The notes below the pieces were generated by a model. The model made no database searches. It had not been told where the DNA came from and saw only the letters and a list, made by a program, of their open reading frames with translations. DNA of 37,444 bases from Phycisphaerales bacterium (GTDB lineage Bacteria; Planctomycetota; Phycisphaerae; Phycisphaerales; UBA1924): NCBI GenBank assembly GCA_022843565.1, contig JALHNK010000015.1, forward strand, positions 1,407 through 38,850, given 5' to 3'. The position numbers and the translations under genes are program-made. How positions within the stretch are numbered: the stretch's first letter is position 1; each line of letters opens with the position of its first letter. Below are positions 18,276 through 26,859 of this stretch, piece by piece.

Positions 18276-19244
18276 ATGCAACTCGACTCCAAACGCATCA
18301 TCGTGACCGGCGGCGCCGGATTCCTCGGCAAGGCCCTGGTCCGCCAGCTCAAGAAGGCCGGCGTCTCAGACGCCAACATCTTCATCCCGCGCCGCAAGGA
18401 CTTTGACCTCACGCGCGAGGCCGATGTCGCCCGCCTCTACCGCGATGCCTTCCCCGGCAAGAAGGTCGACCTGATCTTCCACCTCGCCGCGGAGGTCGGC
18501 GGCATCGGTGCCAACCGCAAGAACCCCGGGCGTTACTTCTTCGCCAACATGGCCATGGCCCTGCACCTGATCGAGCTCGCCCGCGCCGACGGCCTCGTCG
18601 AGCGCGACGGCAAGTTCATCCAGGTCGGCACCATCTGCGCCTACCCGAAGTTCACCCCTGTCCCCTTCACCGAGTCCGAGCTCTGGAACGGCTACCCCGA
18701 AGAGACCAACGCGCCCTATGGCGTCGCCAAGAAGGCCGCGTGGCAGATGCTCGACGCGTACAAGCTCCAGTACGGCCTGAAGTCCTCCTACCTCCTGCCC
18801 GTCAACCTCTACGGCCCCGAAGACAACTTCGATCTCGAATCCTCGCACGTCATCCCCGCGCTCATCCGCAAGTGCGTCGAGGCCAAGGACCGCAACGACA
18901 AAGAGATCGTCTGCTGGGGCACCGGCTCCGCCTCGCGTGAGTTCCTCTACTCCGAAGACGCCGCGGCGGGCATCCTCCGCGCCGCCCAAGTCATCGACGA
19001 CCCCACGCCCATCAACCTCGGCGCGGGCTTCGAGATCAAGATCAAGGACCTCGTCGAGCTCATCGTCCGCCTCACCGGCTTCCAGGGCGGCATCACCTGG
19101 GACCACACGAAGCCCGACGGCCAGCCCCGCCGCTGCCTGAACGTGGACCTCGCCGACAAGCTCCTGGGCTGGAAGTCCAAGGTCGGCTTCGAAGAGGGCC
19201 TGCGCCAGACGATCGAGTGGTATCGCAAGAACCCAAGCAAGTGA
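18276..19244 (+). CDS. fcl: GDP-L-fucose synthase-like epimerase/reductase (extended SDR)
   Basis: The 322-residue protein matches the GDP-L-fucose synthase family closely. Motifs are [66 protein letters not shown] and [12 protein letters not shown]. Aligned to the E. coli enzyme with a constant offset of 12, the key residues are Y148 and K152 (Tyr136, Lys140), C121 and H191 (Cys109, His179, the epimerisation acid/base pair) and T119 in place of Ser107. All steps of 3,5-epimerisation and reduction therefore seem possible. No GDP-mannose dehydratase (gmd) lies in the window, so the substrate may instead be another 4-keto-6-deoxy sugar. Its product would feed the surrounding glycosyltransferases. 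Confidence 0.85.
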   Translation: MQLDSKRIIVTGGAGFLGKALVRQLKKAGVSDANIFIPRRKDFDLTREADVARLYRDAFPGKKVDLIFHLAAEVGGIGANRKNPGRYFFANMAMALHLIELARADGLVERDGKFIQVGTICAYPKFTPVPFTESELWNGYPEETNAPYGVAKKAAWQMLDAYKLQYGLKSSYLLPVNLYGPEDNFDLESSHVIPALIRKCVEAKDRNDKEIVCWGTGSASREFLYSEDAAAGILRAAQVIDDPTPINLGAGFEIKIKDLVELIVRLTGFQGGITWDHTKPDGQPRRCLNVDLADKLLGWKSKVGFEEGLRQTIEWYRKNPSK

Positions 19245-19307
19245 TCGCGCCCGAAGCTATCGGACCTTGCGATACGCTCTGCGATCGCCGATGTCCTCCA
19301 TACTCAA

Positions 19308-20210
19308 ATGGTGGGCACCGGCTTCAATCTCGGCGGCGCACGCGCGACAACCCAGCTCGGCCAATCCCAGCGCAGCCTCGGCCAAATCATCGAGCGCCTG
19401 GCCACCGGCAAACGCATCAACCGCGCCGCGGACGACCCCGCCGGCCTCATCGCCAGCGAGAACCTGATCAACAAAGAGGTCGAGCTCTCGAAACAAATCG
19501 AGAGCATCACCCGCCGCCAATACCAATACGGCGCGACCGAGGGCGGTCTGTCGGTGATCAGCGATCTGCTGGTCTCGCTCAACGGCATCGTCGTCCGCGG
19601 CGCAGACCAAGCGACACTCAGCACCGCCGAGCGCGAGTCGCTCCAGCTCGAGGCCGACTCGATCGTGCAGACCATCGACTTCCTCGCCGGCACCGGACGC
19701 CTCCAAGAGGGCGGGCCGCGGGTGCTCGGTGCTGATGTCAGCCTTGAAAACTACCGCACCCTCTCGCTCGCCCGCGGCCAGTACACGGTCTCGGACGACG
19801 CCGGCGGCACCCGCGTCATCAACGCCTCGCTCAACGAGTTCCGCTCCGGCGGCGCGTTCGATCTCACATCCGGCGACCTCGAAGAAGGACAGAATGCGGT
19901 CGCCGCGGCGATCGAGCAGATCAGCTCTACCCGCGCCGCGTACGGCTCAGAAATCAAGGCGATCGAGAGCGAGGTCAGCGCGCTGCAAGTCGAACTCGAA
20001 AACACCATCGCCGCCAAGGGCCTGATCCTTGACACCGACTACGCCAAAGAGACCGCGAACCTCGTGCGCGAGCAGCTCAAGCAAGAGGCCGCGACGTTCG
20101 CGGTGGGCATCGCCCAGCGCCAGCGGGCCGATGCGGTGCTGGGCCTGCTGGCCAGCACGAAAGACTCGTTCGCACGCACGCTGGACAACAGCGCCCCACG
20201 CGCCGCCTGA
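19308..20210 (+). CDS. Flagellin
   Basis: The 300-residue protein has both conserved ends of flagellin. The N-terminal D0/D1 part includes LGQSQRSLGQIIERLATGKRINRAADDPAGLIASENL, and the C-terminal part includes LILDTDYAKETANLVREQLKQEA and QRADAVLGLL. The middle is short, so a large variable D2/D3 domain is absent. It is odd in two ways: the start MVGTGFNLGG is not the usual MxxINTN-type start, and about 20 residues follow the VLGLL helix where most flagellins stop. It could be a minor filament protein or a hook-filament junction protein. No other motility gene is in the window. The stretch before the ATG contains GCCGATGT (19287-19294), like half a sigma-28 site, without a matching upstream box. 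Confidence 0.85.
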   Translation: MVGTGFNLGGARATTQLGQSQRSLGQIIERLATGKRINRAADDPAGLIASENLINKEVELSKQIESITRRQYQYGATEGGLSVISDLLVSLNGIVVRGADQATLSTAERESLQLEADSIVQTIDFLAGTGRLQEGGPRVLGADVSLENYRTLSLARGQYTVSDDAGGTRVINASLNEFRSGGAFDLTSGDLEEGQNAVAAAIEQISSTRAAYGSEIKAIESEVSALQVELENTIAAKGLILDTDYAKETANLVREQLKQEAATFAVGIAQRQRADAVLGLLASTKDSFARTLDNSAPRAA

Positions 20211-20240
20211 TCGCGCGGCAAAACAAATATCGATCCGATC

Positions 20241-20268
20241 TTGACTTTGTTTCGCCTCGCGCTAGTGT
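20241..20268 (+). promoter_or_regulatory. Sigma-70-like promoter for the bisphosphate nucleotidase gene
   Basis: TTGACT at 20241-20246 is followed after 16 bp by TAGTGT at 20263-20268. The spacing fits a housekeeping promoter, although the -10 box is weak. Transcription would start a few bases before the GTG at 20274, which would give a leaderless or nearly leaderless mRNA. Confidence 0.4.
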
Positions 20269-20273
20269 GCGAT

Positions 20274-21356
20274 GTGAACACAAAAATCCCAAGTATCGAA
20301 CTGGCCACCGCGGTCGAGGCGGTCAGCCGGGCGGCGGTCCTTACAAGCTGGGTCCAGCGACGCCCCGGCGGCATCCAGCGCATCACCAAGGACGACGGCT
20401 CGCCGGTCACCATCGGCGATCTGGGTAGCAGCGCCCTGATCGGCCTCGTCCTGCGTGATCGCCTGCACATCGGCACCCCTGCCCACGCGCCGCTCATCAG
20501 CGAAGAGGACTCCCGCTTCCTGCGCCAGCCCGCCAGCATCGAGCACATCGAGCGCGCCGTTGACGCGCTGCACCAGAGCAAGACCTGGCCCAGCGCCACG
20601 CACGCGCAGTTCCTTGACGCGATCGATCTCGGCGCCGGCTCGATCGAACAGACCAACAACGATCAAGGCGAGGTCATCGCCCACGCGCCCTTCTGGACCA
20701 CCGACCCGATCGACGGCACCAAGGGCTTCTTGCGCGGGCAGCAATACGCCGTGTGCCTCGCCCTCGTCGAGAACGGCCGCCCAACTGTCAGCGCCGTCGC
20801 GTGTCCGAACCTCTCGCCCGACCCAGCCCGCGGCGTTGAAGTCGACGAGCACGGCGGCTGCATCGTCGCCGCCGATGCCCGCGACCCTGAACCCGGCGTC
20901 TGGCTCATCACCGCCGCCGACGCGCTGCATCCAGATCGCTGGAGGCGCATCGTGCGAGAGCCGCTCGCCCCCGGCCAGCCCCCCCGCCTCGTCCGCTCCG
21001 TCGAGCGCGGCCACTCCGACCGCTCCTCCATGGACCGCGTCATCGCCCACCTCGGCGATATGACCGTCCCCACCGAGGCCGATGGCCAGTGCAAGTACGC
21101 CATGGTCGCCCTCGGGCGCGCCGAGGCCTACATCCGCATTCCCAAGCCCGACTATCGCGAGAACACATGGGACCACGCCCCCGGCGCACTGCTGGTCCTC
21201 AAGGCCGGCGGGCGCGTCAGTGATGTGCTCGGACGCGATCCCTACTTCGGCGAAGTGAAAATGAACCGCACCCGCGGCGTCATCGCCGCCGAGCCACGCA
21301 CCCACCAACGCATCATCGATGCGATCCGCGATCTGAAGCTCACGCCCAGCTCCTGA
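20274..21356 (+). CDS. 3'(2'),5'-bisphosphate nucleotidase / inositol monophosphatase family (CysQ/HAL2-like)
   Basis: The 360-residue enzyme belongs to the lithium-sensitive, metal-dependent phosphatases. The metal-site motifs are E77-E78-D79 (SEEDSRFL), D144-P-I-D147-G-T (DPIDGTKGFLRG) and W299-D300 (TWDHAPGALLVLKAGGRV). KGFLR after DPIDGT is typical of the nucleotidases that dephosphorylate PAP left over from sulfation, as opposed to plain inositol phosphatases. I chose the GTG at 20274 (reading MNTKIPSIELATAVEAV) because a promoter-like pair lies just upstream; the frame is open to a TTG at 20241. A PAP phosphatase next to a polysaccharide locus could support sulfated glycan production, but no sulfotransferase is visible here. 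Confidence 0.86.
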   Translation: MNTKIPSIELATAVEAVSRAAVLTSWVQRRPGGIQRITKDDGSPVTIGDLGSSALIGLVLRDRLHIGTPAHAPLISEEDSRFLRQPASIEHIERAVDALHQSKTWPSATHAQFLDAIDLGAGSIEQTNNDQGEVIAHAPFWTTDPIDGTKGFLRGQQYAVCLALVENGRPTVSAVACPNLSPDPARGVEVDEHGGCIVAADARDPEPGVWLITAADALHPDRWRRIVREPLAPGQPPRLVRSVERGHSDRSSMDRVIAHLGDMTVPTEADGQCKYAMVALGRAEAYIRIPKPDYRENTWDHAPGALLVLKAGGRVSDVLGRDPYFGEVKMNRTRGVIAAEPRTHQRIIDAIRDLKLTPSS

Positions 21357-21439
21357 CACGCGTGAAACGCCCCGTGCGGATTCCGCGTCACACTGGGCGC
21401 TTTCATGGCCAAATCCCTCGCACGCACTACACTCTGGGC

Positions 21440-23125
21440 ATGACCTCGCCGTTGATCTGTTGCACACGCTGGCTCATCGCGGCGTCCATCGCCGCCACGC
21501 TCGCGTCGCCGGCGCTCGCCCAGCCCGCGCCACGCGTGAGCACAACGTTCTCGATCAACCAGACCACCACCAACGGCAACTCCGTCTTCATCCTGGGCGA
21601 TCTCCCCGAGCTCGGCGGCAACGACGTGCGCCGCGCCGTGAAGCTCGACCCGTCGACGTACCCGATCTGGCGGGCGACCGTCTCGCTCCCCGCGGGGGCG
21701 ACGGGCTCGTACCGCTTCCTCACGCGCCTGGACGCACCGTCACAGGCCGGCGTGCCCACAAACGCAACGTTCATCAGCCCCGCGCCAATCCCGCTCACGG
21801 TCGCCAGCGCATCGCCCGGCGTGCCCGCCAAGACACTCCTGCTCACCTGGGATGTCGCATCGCCGAAGCTCTGGTACCGCGCGATCGGCTCCAGCGGCGT
21901 CGCCTCCGGCCCGTTCATCTCGCGCGACATGGAACTCTGGGGACAATCTCTCAATCAACGCCCGAACGATCGCGTGTGGCTGGCGTGGAACTTCCTGCCC
22001 GCCGCGATCGCGTACGAGTTCTACTTCACCGACGCCAGCGGCAACGCCCGCTACCCCGCCACCGGCCAATACACGACGCGCCTTGATGGCGTGTGGATTC
22101 AAGAGGGCCAGCAGTACACGTACGTACCCAGCGCAACCGTGGGCGCTCCGGCGCGCAACTACAACCCCGCAGACACATCGACCATCCCGACGATTCAATC
22201 GACCGAGATGGGCGAAGCGCGTCGTCACCGCGTCTTCCTGCCGCGGGGCTATGCACAGCACACCGCGCGCCGCTATCCCGTCGTCTACATGCACGACGGG
22301 CAGAACGTCTTTGAGTCCGGCTCCTTCGGCAGTTGGAACGCCGAGCCCACGTTCCGAACTCTGCAAGAGGCCGGGCGCATCCGCGAGTGCATCGTCGTCG
22401 CGATGGATAACGGCCCCGCTCGTCTGCAAGACTACCTCCCGCCGGGAGACTTCCTCTTCGGCGCCGCACGCGGCGATCGATACGCACGCTACATCCTCAA
22501 CGAGGTCAAGCCCCTGATCGACACCCAGTATCGCACCCTCACGGGGCGCGATGACACCAGCGCCATCGGCTCCAGCATGGGCGGCGTCGTCAGCCTCTAT
22601 CTCGCGTGGGATTTCACATCGTCATTCTCGCGCGTCGGCCTCTTCAGCGGCGCGTGGCAAACGTGCCCCAACTTCCTGACGCGCGTGCGCTCCACCGCCG
22701 GCTCGCCACCCCGAAGCGTCCGCATGTACATGGACAGCGGCGACAGCGGCGACGCCAGCTCCGACAACTTCTGGAACACCTACGGCCTGCGCGACTTCTT
22801 CGTCGGCGGCACCTCCTCGCGTTACGCGCTGGAGAGCGGCGTCCGCCATGTCGTCGGCTTCAACCAGCAGCACAACGAAGCCGCGTGGGCCTCGCGCCTG
22901 CCGGGCTCGCTCGAGTTCCTCATCCCCGCCACCGAAGACCGCAACGAAATCCTGACCTCGCTCTTCAACCCGCGCTCAGACCGCAACGCCGACGGGCGTA
23001 TCGGGATCGAGGACCTCTACACGCAGATCTTCCAACCGATCGACATCAACCTCGACGGCCTCACCGACAGCGCCGACGCGGATCTCATCCAACGCTTCGT
23101 GCAGCGGTCACAGGGAGGCCAGTGA
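21440..23125 (+). CDS. Secreted esterase with starch-binding-like (CBM20) and dockerin-like modules
   Basis: The 561-residue precursor has a signal peptide ending near ASPALAQ (start ATG at 21440 after CTGGG). A beta-domain follows with VFILGDLPELGG and PIWRATVSLPAGATGSYRF, the layout of a CBM20-type starch-binding domain. The catalytic part is an alpha/beta-hydrolase of the putative esterase (EstD/Fes-like) family: RRYPVVYMHDGQNVF, the nucleophile S379 in GSSMGG, and H478 in QQHNEAAW. The last 45 residues hold two EF-hand-like loops (DRNADGRIGIEDL and DINLDGLTDSADADL) as in dockerin domains, which suggests attachment or calcium-dependent docking outside the cell. The substrate is unknown. 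A 7-bp periodic array begins right after the stop codon. Confidence 0.8.
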   Translation: MTSPLICCTRWLIAASIAATLASPALAQPAPRVSTTFSINQTTTNGNSVFILGDLPELGGNDVRRAVKLDPSTYPIWRATVSLPAGATGSYRFLTRLDAPSQAGVPTNATFISPAPIPLTVASASPGVPAKTLLLTWDVASPKLWYRAIGSSGVASGPFISRDMELWGQSLNQRPNDRVWLAWNFLPAAIAYEFYFTDASGNARYPATGQYTTRLDGVWIQEGQQYTYVPSATVGAPARNYNPADTSTIPTIQSTEMGEARRHRVFLPRGYAQHTARRYPVVYMHDGQNVFESGSFGSWNAEPTFRTLQEAGRIRECIVVAMDNGPARLQDYLPPGDFLFGAARGDRYARYILNEVKPLIDTQYRTLTGRDDTSAIGSSMGGVVSLYLAWDFTSSFSRVGLFSGAWQTCPNFLTRVRSTAGSPPRSVRMYMDSGDSGDASSDNFWNTYGLRDFFVGGTSSRYALESGVRHVVGFNQQHNEAAWASRLPGSLEFLIPATEDRNEILTSLFNPRSDRNADGRIGIEDLYTQIFQPIDINLDGLTDSADADLIQRFVQRSQGGQ

Positions 23126-23299
23126 GAGTCGCGAGACGCGAGTTGAAACCCGGACCGGTGGTGTTTGACGGCATTTGTGCTTTGAGCATTTGAGCTTTGA
23201 GCTGTGCCCCACCGCCCCCACCAATCCGCCCAACCCGCACAGACGACATTCCGAATGTGTCATGTGGCCATGTGCTCTGTGGCCATGTGACCTTGTCCC
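23126..23299. repeat. Three short arrays of 7-8 bp period between the esterase and WbuB-like genes
   Basis: Directly after the TGA of the esterase gene, GAG recurs at 23126, 23133 and 23140 (7-bp period). TTTG then recurs at 23174, 23181, 23189 and 23196 (7, 8, 7 bp). A third array has ATGTG at 23255, 23262, 23270 and 23285 with CTGTG at 23277 (7, 8, 7, 8 bp). The stretch holds no credible gene or terminator. The shared spacing of three different units is the main point. Confidence 0.7.
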
Positions 23300-23335
23300 T
23301 GTCCCGCCGCCCCATCGCGCCGATAATCCCCCCTC

Positions 23336-24553
23336 ATGCACGTCGTTCTTCTCAACCAGCCGTTCTACCCCGACGTCGTCGCGACGGCGCAGATGGGCAA
23401 GGACCTCGCCGACGAGCTGATCCGGCGCGGCCACACCGTCTCGGCGGTCGCCTCACGCTCGATCTACGGCCAGAGCGGCGCACAACTCCCACGCTTCGAG
23501 GTCATCGACGGCATCGAAGTCCACCGCCTCGGTGTCAACATCTTCGGCAAGAAGGGGATCGCGGCCCGCATCGCGGACTTTGCGCTCTTTCACGCCCTGG
23601 CGACCGTGCGCGTGCTCACGCTCAAGAAGCCCGACGTCGTCATCAGCTACACAACGCCTCCGTTCATCGCCATCGTCGGCCTGTTCGCGAAGCTGTTCCG
23701 CGGCTCGCGCGCCATCTACTGGGTCATGGACCTGTACCCGGACGTGCCCGTGGCCTGCGGCGTCATGAAGCCGCGATCGCTGCTCACCCGCGCGTTCGAG
23801 TCCCTCAGCCGCGTGCTGCTGCGCCGCAGCGATGCCTCGGTCGTCCTGGGTCGCTGCATGCAAGAGCGCGTGCTTGAGAAGGGCATCCCCGCGTCGAAGG
23901 TCAAGCTCATCCCGGTGTGGGCGGATCTGAGCGGCATCGAGGGCACGTCCCGCGATGAGTCGCCCTATCGCGCCCAGTGGAACCTCGGCACCAGCTTCAC
24001 CGTCATGTACTCCGGCAACTTCGGCATCGGCCACGACGCCCGCACCATCTGCGACGCGATGCTGAAGCTCCGCGATCATGCCGACATCCGCTTTGTGTTC
24101 GTCGGCTCGGGCAAGCGCAAGAAGGAAGTGCTCGCGTTCATCGAGCAGCACGGGCTGAAGAACGCGCAGTGGCAGGACTATGTGCCGCGTGAGCAGCTCG
24201 GCCTCTCGCTCGCCGCGGCTGACGTTCATCTGATCTCGATCAAAGAAGGCGTCGAAGGCCTCGTCGTCCCCAGCAAGCTCTTCGGCATCCTCGCCGCGGG
24301 GCGCCCATCAATCTACGTCGGCAACCCGAAGGCCGAGACGGGTCGAGTCTTGGAGGAAACCGGCGCGGGCGTGTGCGTGCGCGAGGGCGAAAGTGACAAG
24401 CTGGTAGAGGCGATCCTGCGATACAAGAACGACCCAGCGCTCACGGCGTCAACGGGCGCGCGAGCTCGCGCGTGCGTCGCGGGGCGATTTGATATGCAGA
24501 CCGCGACGCGCCAGTGGGCGGAGTTGATCGAGTCGCTCGGTCCGCGCCGCTAA
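23336..24553 (+). CDS. WbuB/WcaI-type GT4 glycosyltransferase
   Basis: The 405-residue protein is a GT-B glycosyltransferase. It opens with MHVVLLNQPFYPDVVATAQMG, the acceptor-side start of the WbuB group (often annotated as putative fucosaminyl- or colanic-acid glycosyltransferases). The donor half has TVMYSGNFGIGHDARTI and VFVGSGKRKKEV. It also has EGLVVPSKLFGILAAGRPS, in which the second Glu of the usual EX7E motif is replaced, as is normal in this group. No signal peptide is present. It probably adds a sugar in the same surface glycan as the genes at 8.8-19.2 kb, although it is separated from them by the flagellin, nucleotidase and esterase genes. A strong hairpin follows 13 bp after its stop. 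Confidence 0.87.
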   Translation: MHVVLLNQPFYPDVVATAQMGKDLADELIRRGHTVSAVASRSIYGQSGAQLPRFEVIDGIEVHRLGVNIFGKKGIAARIADFALFHALATVRVLTLKKPDVVISYTTPPFIAIVGLFAKLFRGSRAIYWVMDLYPDVPVACGVMKPRSLLTRAFESLSRVLLRRSDASVVLGRCMQERVLEKGIPASKVKLIPVWADLSGIEGTSRDESPYRAQWNLGTSFTVMYSGNFGIGHDARTICDAMLKLRDHADIRFVFVGSGKRKKEVLAFIEQHGLKNAQWQDYVPREQLGLSLAAADVHLISIKEGVEGLVVPSKLFGILAAGRPSIYVGNPKAETGRVLEETGAGVCVREGESDKLVEAILRYKNDPALTASTGARARACVAGRFDMQTATRQWAELIESLGPRR

Positions 24554-24566
24554 CTCGACAACGAAA

Positions 24567-24598
24567 CGCGGCCCGTCGCGATCAGGCGACGGGCCGCG
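24567..24598. terminator. Bidirectional terminator hairpin
   Basis: CGCGGCCCGTCGC (24567-24579) and GCGACGGGCCGCG (24586-24598) form a perfect 13-bp stem with a 6-base loop. It sits between two convergent genes. On the minus strand the stem is followed by TTTCGTTG; on the plus strand the T-rich stretch is weaker and starts about 10 bases later. Confidence 0.75.
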
Positions 24599-24681
24599 GG
24601 TATGCGGTTTGATTCTTGATGCCCGTGACTTCGCAGAGCCTCAGTCACGGCGTCCTTTGCGAGACCACTCCTCGCTCTGCA

Positions 24682-25344
24682 TTACTTCGCGCGACGAGCC
24701 CGACGACCCGCCGCGAGCAGACCGAGGCCCGCCAGCGCCCCAGCACCCGGCGCCGGCACCGCGGTGAACGAGATCGAGCGGAAGGAGTAGTCGCCGAAGG
24801 TCGCGTTCGGACCCTGGTTCCCCGGGCGGAGCGTCACCGATGTGACCGCGCCGCCGAAGATGTCAGTGCCGCTCACGGTCCACGCGCCGCCGCCGGCGTT
24901 GCTGGACGCTGAGTCGTTCGTCAGCGTGCCCGGCCCCGACCACGTGCCGGTGTTGATACTGGTGACCGCGAGCACCTGCTTGTTCGCATCGCCGAAGATA
25001 TGGGCCGACTCGTTGCCGACGTCATTAAAGTTCCCGTCGGCGTAGAGGAACGCGATCGACAGCGAGTTGATGTTGACCGCGGAGCTGAAGGTGAACGTGA
25101 TCGACTCGTTCGAGTCAATCTCCGCGTCCACGTTGCCGCCCGCGACGCCCACGCCGGTGAAGCCGTTGATCGTCTTGCGAGCAAAGTTCCGCGGCGCGCT
25201 GCTGGCGGTGACCGTGATCCCGTCGATCACAAACACGGCGTTGTTGGTGTTGGTGGGAAGCTGCGACTCAAGCAGGATCCCGGCGTTGGCCGAGGCGGCG
25301 AGTGTGAGCGCAGACAGTGCGATGACAGATGACAGGCGAACCAT
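24682..25344 (-). CDS. Exported protein with variant PEP-CTERM-like sorting tag
   Basis: The 220-residue precursor has a signal peptide (MVRLSSVIALSALTLAASANA) after a good AGGAG ribosome site. The mature region is rich in Asn, Ser, Thr and Val and looks all-beta. The C-terminus is VPAPGAGALAGLGLL followed by AAGRRARRAK, that is, a Pro-x-Pro motif, a hydrophobic helix and a basic end. This is the layout of PEP-CTERM tags processed by exosortases, but the central Glu is replaced by Ala. The mature domain is of no family I recognise. It lies head to tail behind a second tagged protein, with 233 bp between them. That gap contains a 7-bp stem (25389-25395 with 25405-25411) in the likely leader. 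Confidence 0.75.
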   Translation of the reverse strand: MVRLSSVIALSALTLAASANAGILLESQLPTNTNNAVFVIDGITVTASSAPRNFARKTINGFTGVGVAGGNVDAEIDSNESITFTFSSAVNINSLSIAFLYADGNFNDVGNESAHIFGDANKQVLAVTSINTGTWSGPGTLTNDSASSNAGGGAWTVSGTDIFGGAVTSVTLRPGNQGPNATFGDYSFRSISFTAVPAPGAGALAGLGLLAAGRRARRAK

Positions 25345-25497
25345 TTCTCTCTCTCCTTCAGGTATGTGTTCCGATCGCTGATCCGCCCCGCGCCGTCTTC
25401 AACTCGGCGCGCCAGACGGACTCAGGTCGGTCGTTTCACGTCGGGCAATCCCGGCGTGGTTGCGAGCGGTCATCATGCCCACGACGTCTCAACAAAC

Positions 25498-25512
25498 AAG
25501 CCCACGCGGCTT
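25498..25512 (-). terminator. Weak terminator candidate downstream of the thioester-type protein gene
   Basis: AAGCC and GGCTT (25498-25502 and 25508-25512) make a 5-bp stem with a 5-base loop; on the minus strand it is followed by GTTTGTT. The plus strand reads CTTTTTC after the stem, so it could act both ways. The stem is short. Confidence 0.3.
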
Positions 25513-25577
25513 CTTTTTCAATGTTCTCGGGAAACCCTCGGTGAGACTGGGCGGACTCGTACATTGGGCACGTCCGA

Positions 25578-26312
25578 TTACTTGCTCGAACGCTTGCGAC
25601 GCCCCATGCAAAGAAGCCCAAGGCCCGCAAGTGCGCCAGCGCCGGGAGCGGGGATCACGCCGCTGTACGCGACGATCTGGTCCTGAGCCGTCGCGTGGCG
25701 AAGGCCGATGAGCGATAGTGAGGGCTGGGCCTGGAAGCCGCCCGTTGCGATCGCGAAGAGGTTCGCGAGGTTCGTCGCGATGCCGCCGGTGAGCGCGCTG
25801 CCGTCGGTCTTCTTGGCCTTGAAGGCGCCGCTGTTCACGTTCAGGCTCGAGAGGCCGACACCCGAATCAAAGTCCGAGACAATCTCCCAGACCGCGATCT
25901 GGAACGCCGCCGCGAGGTCGTTCGAGGCGCTGGCCGAGAACGCGCCGGAGCCCTGTGCCTGGTACATGTTCCAGATCGCGTCGGCCTTCGCGGCGCCCAT
26001 CGGAGCCGTGTCCGGCAACAGATTGAGCCCGACGATGTCGTAGACCTTGAACGTGCTCGTCACGGTCTCGTAAACGTCCGAGCAGAAGGTGATCCGCTCG
26101 CCGTTGAGCGGCGCGTACACGCCGCTGGCGTTCTGGATCGTGTGCTTCAGTTGCCCGGCGAAGGTGTTGAATGTGTTCGTGTTCTGCGTGATCTTGACGT
26201 TCGTGCCCTTGGCAGTGCCCGTGAACTTCATCTCCAGCGTGTCGGCGCTGGCGATGGCGGTGAGCCCGGCGAAGGCGATCAGAGCAACGGCGATCTTGTG
26301 CGTGGTGTTCAT
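25578..26312 (-). CDS. Exported thioester-domain-like protein with variant PEP-CTERM-like tag
   Basis: The 244-residue precursor has a signal peptide ending near LTAIASA. I chose the second of two close ATGs (26312) because AGGAG then sits 6 bases upstream; the first ATG (26318) touches AGGAG directly. The mature part contains ITFCSDVYETV (Cys77) and AAAFQIAVWEIVSD (Gln138). These match the Cys and the (T/F)QxAxW element of thioester (TQXA-type) surface domains, in which Cys and Gln form an internal thioester able to bind host or surface amines. The C-terminus PAPGAGALAGLGLL plus a basic tail matches the neighbouring protein almost exactly, so both are probably sorted by the same machinery. 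The thioester is inferred from motif only. Confidence 0.75.
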   Translation of the reverse strand: MNTTHKIAVALIAFAGLTAIASADTLEMKFTGTAKGTNVKITQNTNTFNTFAGQLKHTIQNASGVYAPLNGERITFCSDVYETVTSTFKVYDIVGLNLLPDTAPMGAAKADAIWNMYQAQGSGAFSASASNDLAAAFQIAVWEIVSDFDSGVGLSSLNVNSGAFKAKKTDGSALTGGIATNLANLFAIATGGFQAQPSLSLIGLRHATAQDQIVAYSGVIPAPGAGALAGLGLLCMGRRKRSSK

Positions 26313-26859
26313 CTTCATCTCCTGGTGTGCGGTCTTGAGTTGCGGGCGGCATCGCCCGCGATGTGTCAGTGATCAACGCGAGCAGAACAGACGGGCAGAA
26401 CCACCGAACAACCGGCGAGATGGGATCGGGCCCGCGCTCGGACGCCCTCTCCTCACCGCCAGCCATCGATCCCATCCCGCCGGCCGCCCGGCTCGCGTCG
26501 TCACCTTCACCATGCCATGCGATCACCGGACAGTCGAGCGATCACGCTGCGCGATCGCGATGCCACACGCCGCCCATGCCGCGCGGGCAAGCGCGGCAAG
26601 CGGTGACGGCAGTCGCGCACGCAATCGCGGCAACTTGTCACGCCCATGACGACTCGCTCGCGTCCGAGAAAATCAACGCAGCGCGAGCGACGCAGAGACT
26701 CAAAGCAGCAAGCCTCAACCTCCAGGGCGGGCACATCCCGCGACGGCCAAAGGTCTCGACACGAGCCGCCCCAGTTTGCTGCTTTGAGCTTCGCTGCTTT
26801 GAGCTTTGCACCCCCCCACCCACCCTCTATCATGCCCAAGTCCCTCCGGAGCACACGCC
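26313..26859. other. 547-bp gap between divergent genes: leader hairpin, dyad and inverted/direct repeats, no gene seen
   Basis: The gap separates the start of the thioester-type gene (minus) from dnaE (plus), so it must hold both promoters, though neither is clear. GCGGGCG/CGCCCGC (26342-26348 and 26353-26359) forms a 7-bp hairpin with a GCAT loop in the minus-strand leader. TCGCTCGCG/CGCGAGCGA (26654-26662 and 26682-26690) forms a 9-bp dyad. GCTGCTTTGAGCTT occurs twice, at 26778-26791 and 26793-26806 (period 15, that is 7+8), and an inverted copy CTCAAAGCAGCAAG is at 26699-26712. No open frame here has protein-like composition. Confidence 0.6.

Noticed and set aside
19268-19294. Sigma-28 promoter before the flagellin gene
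   Set aside because: Only the -10-like GCCGATGT is present; no TAAA-type -35 box lies at the right spacing.
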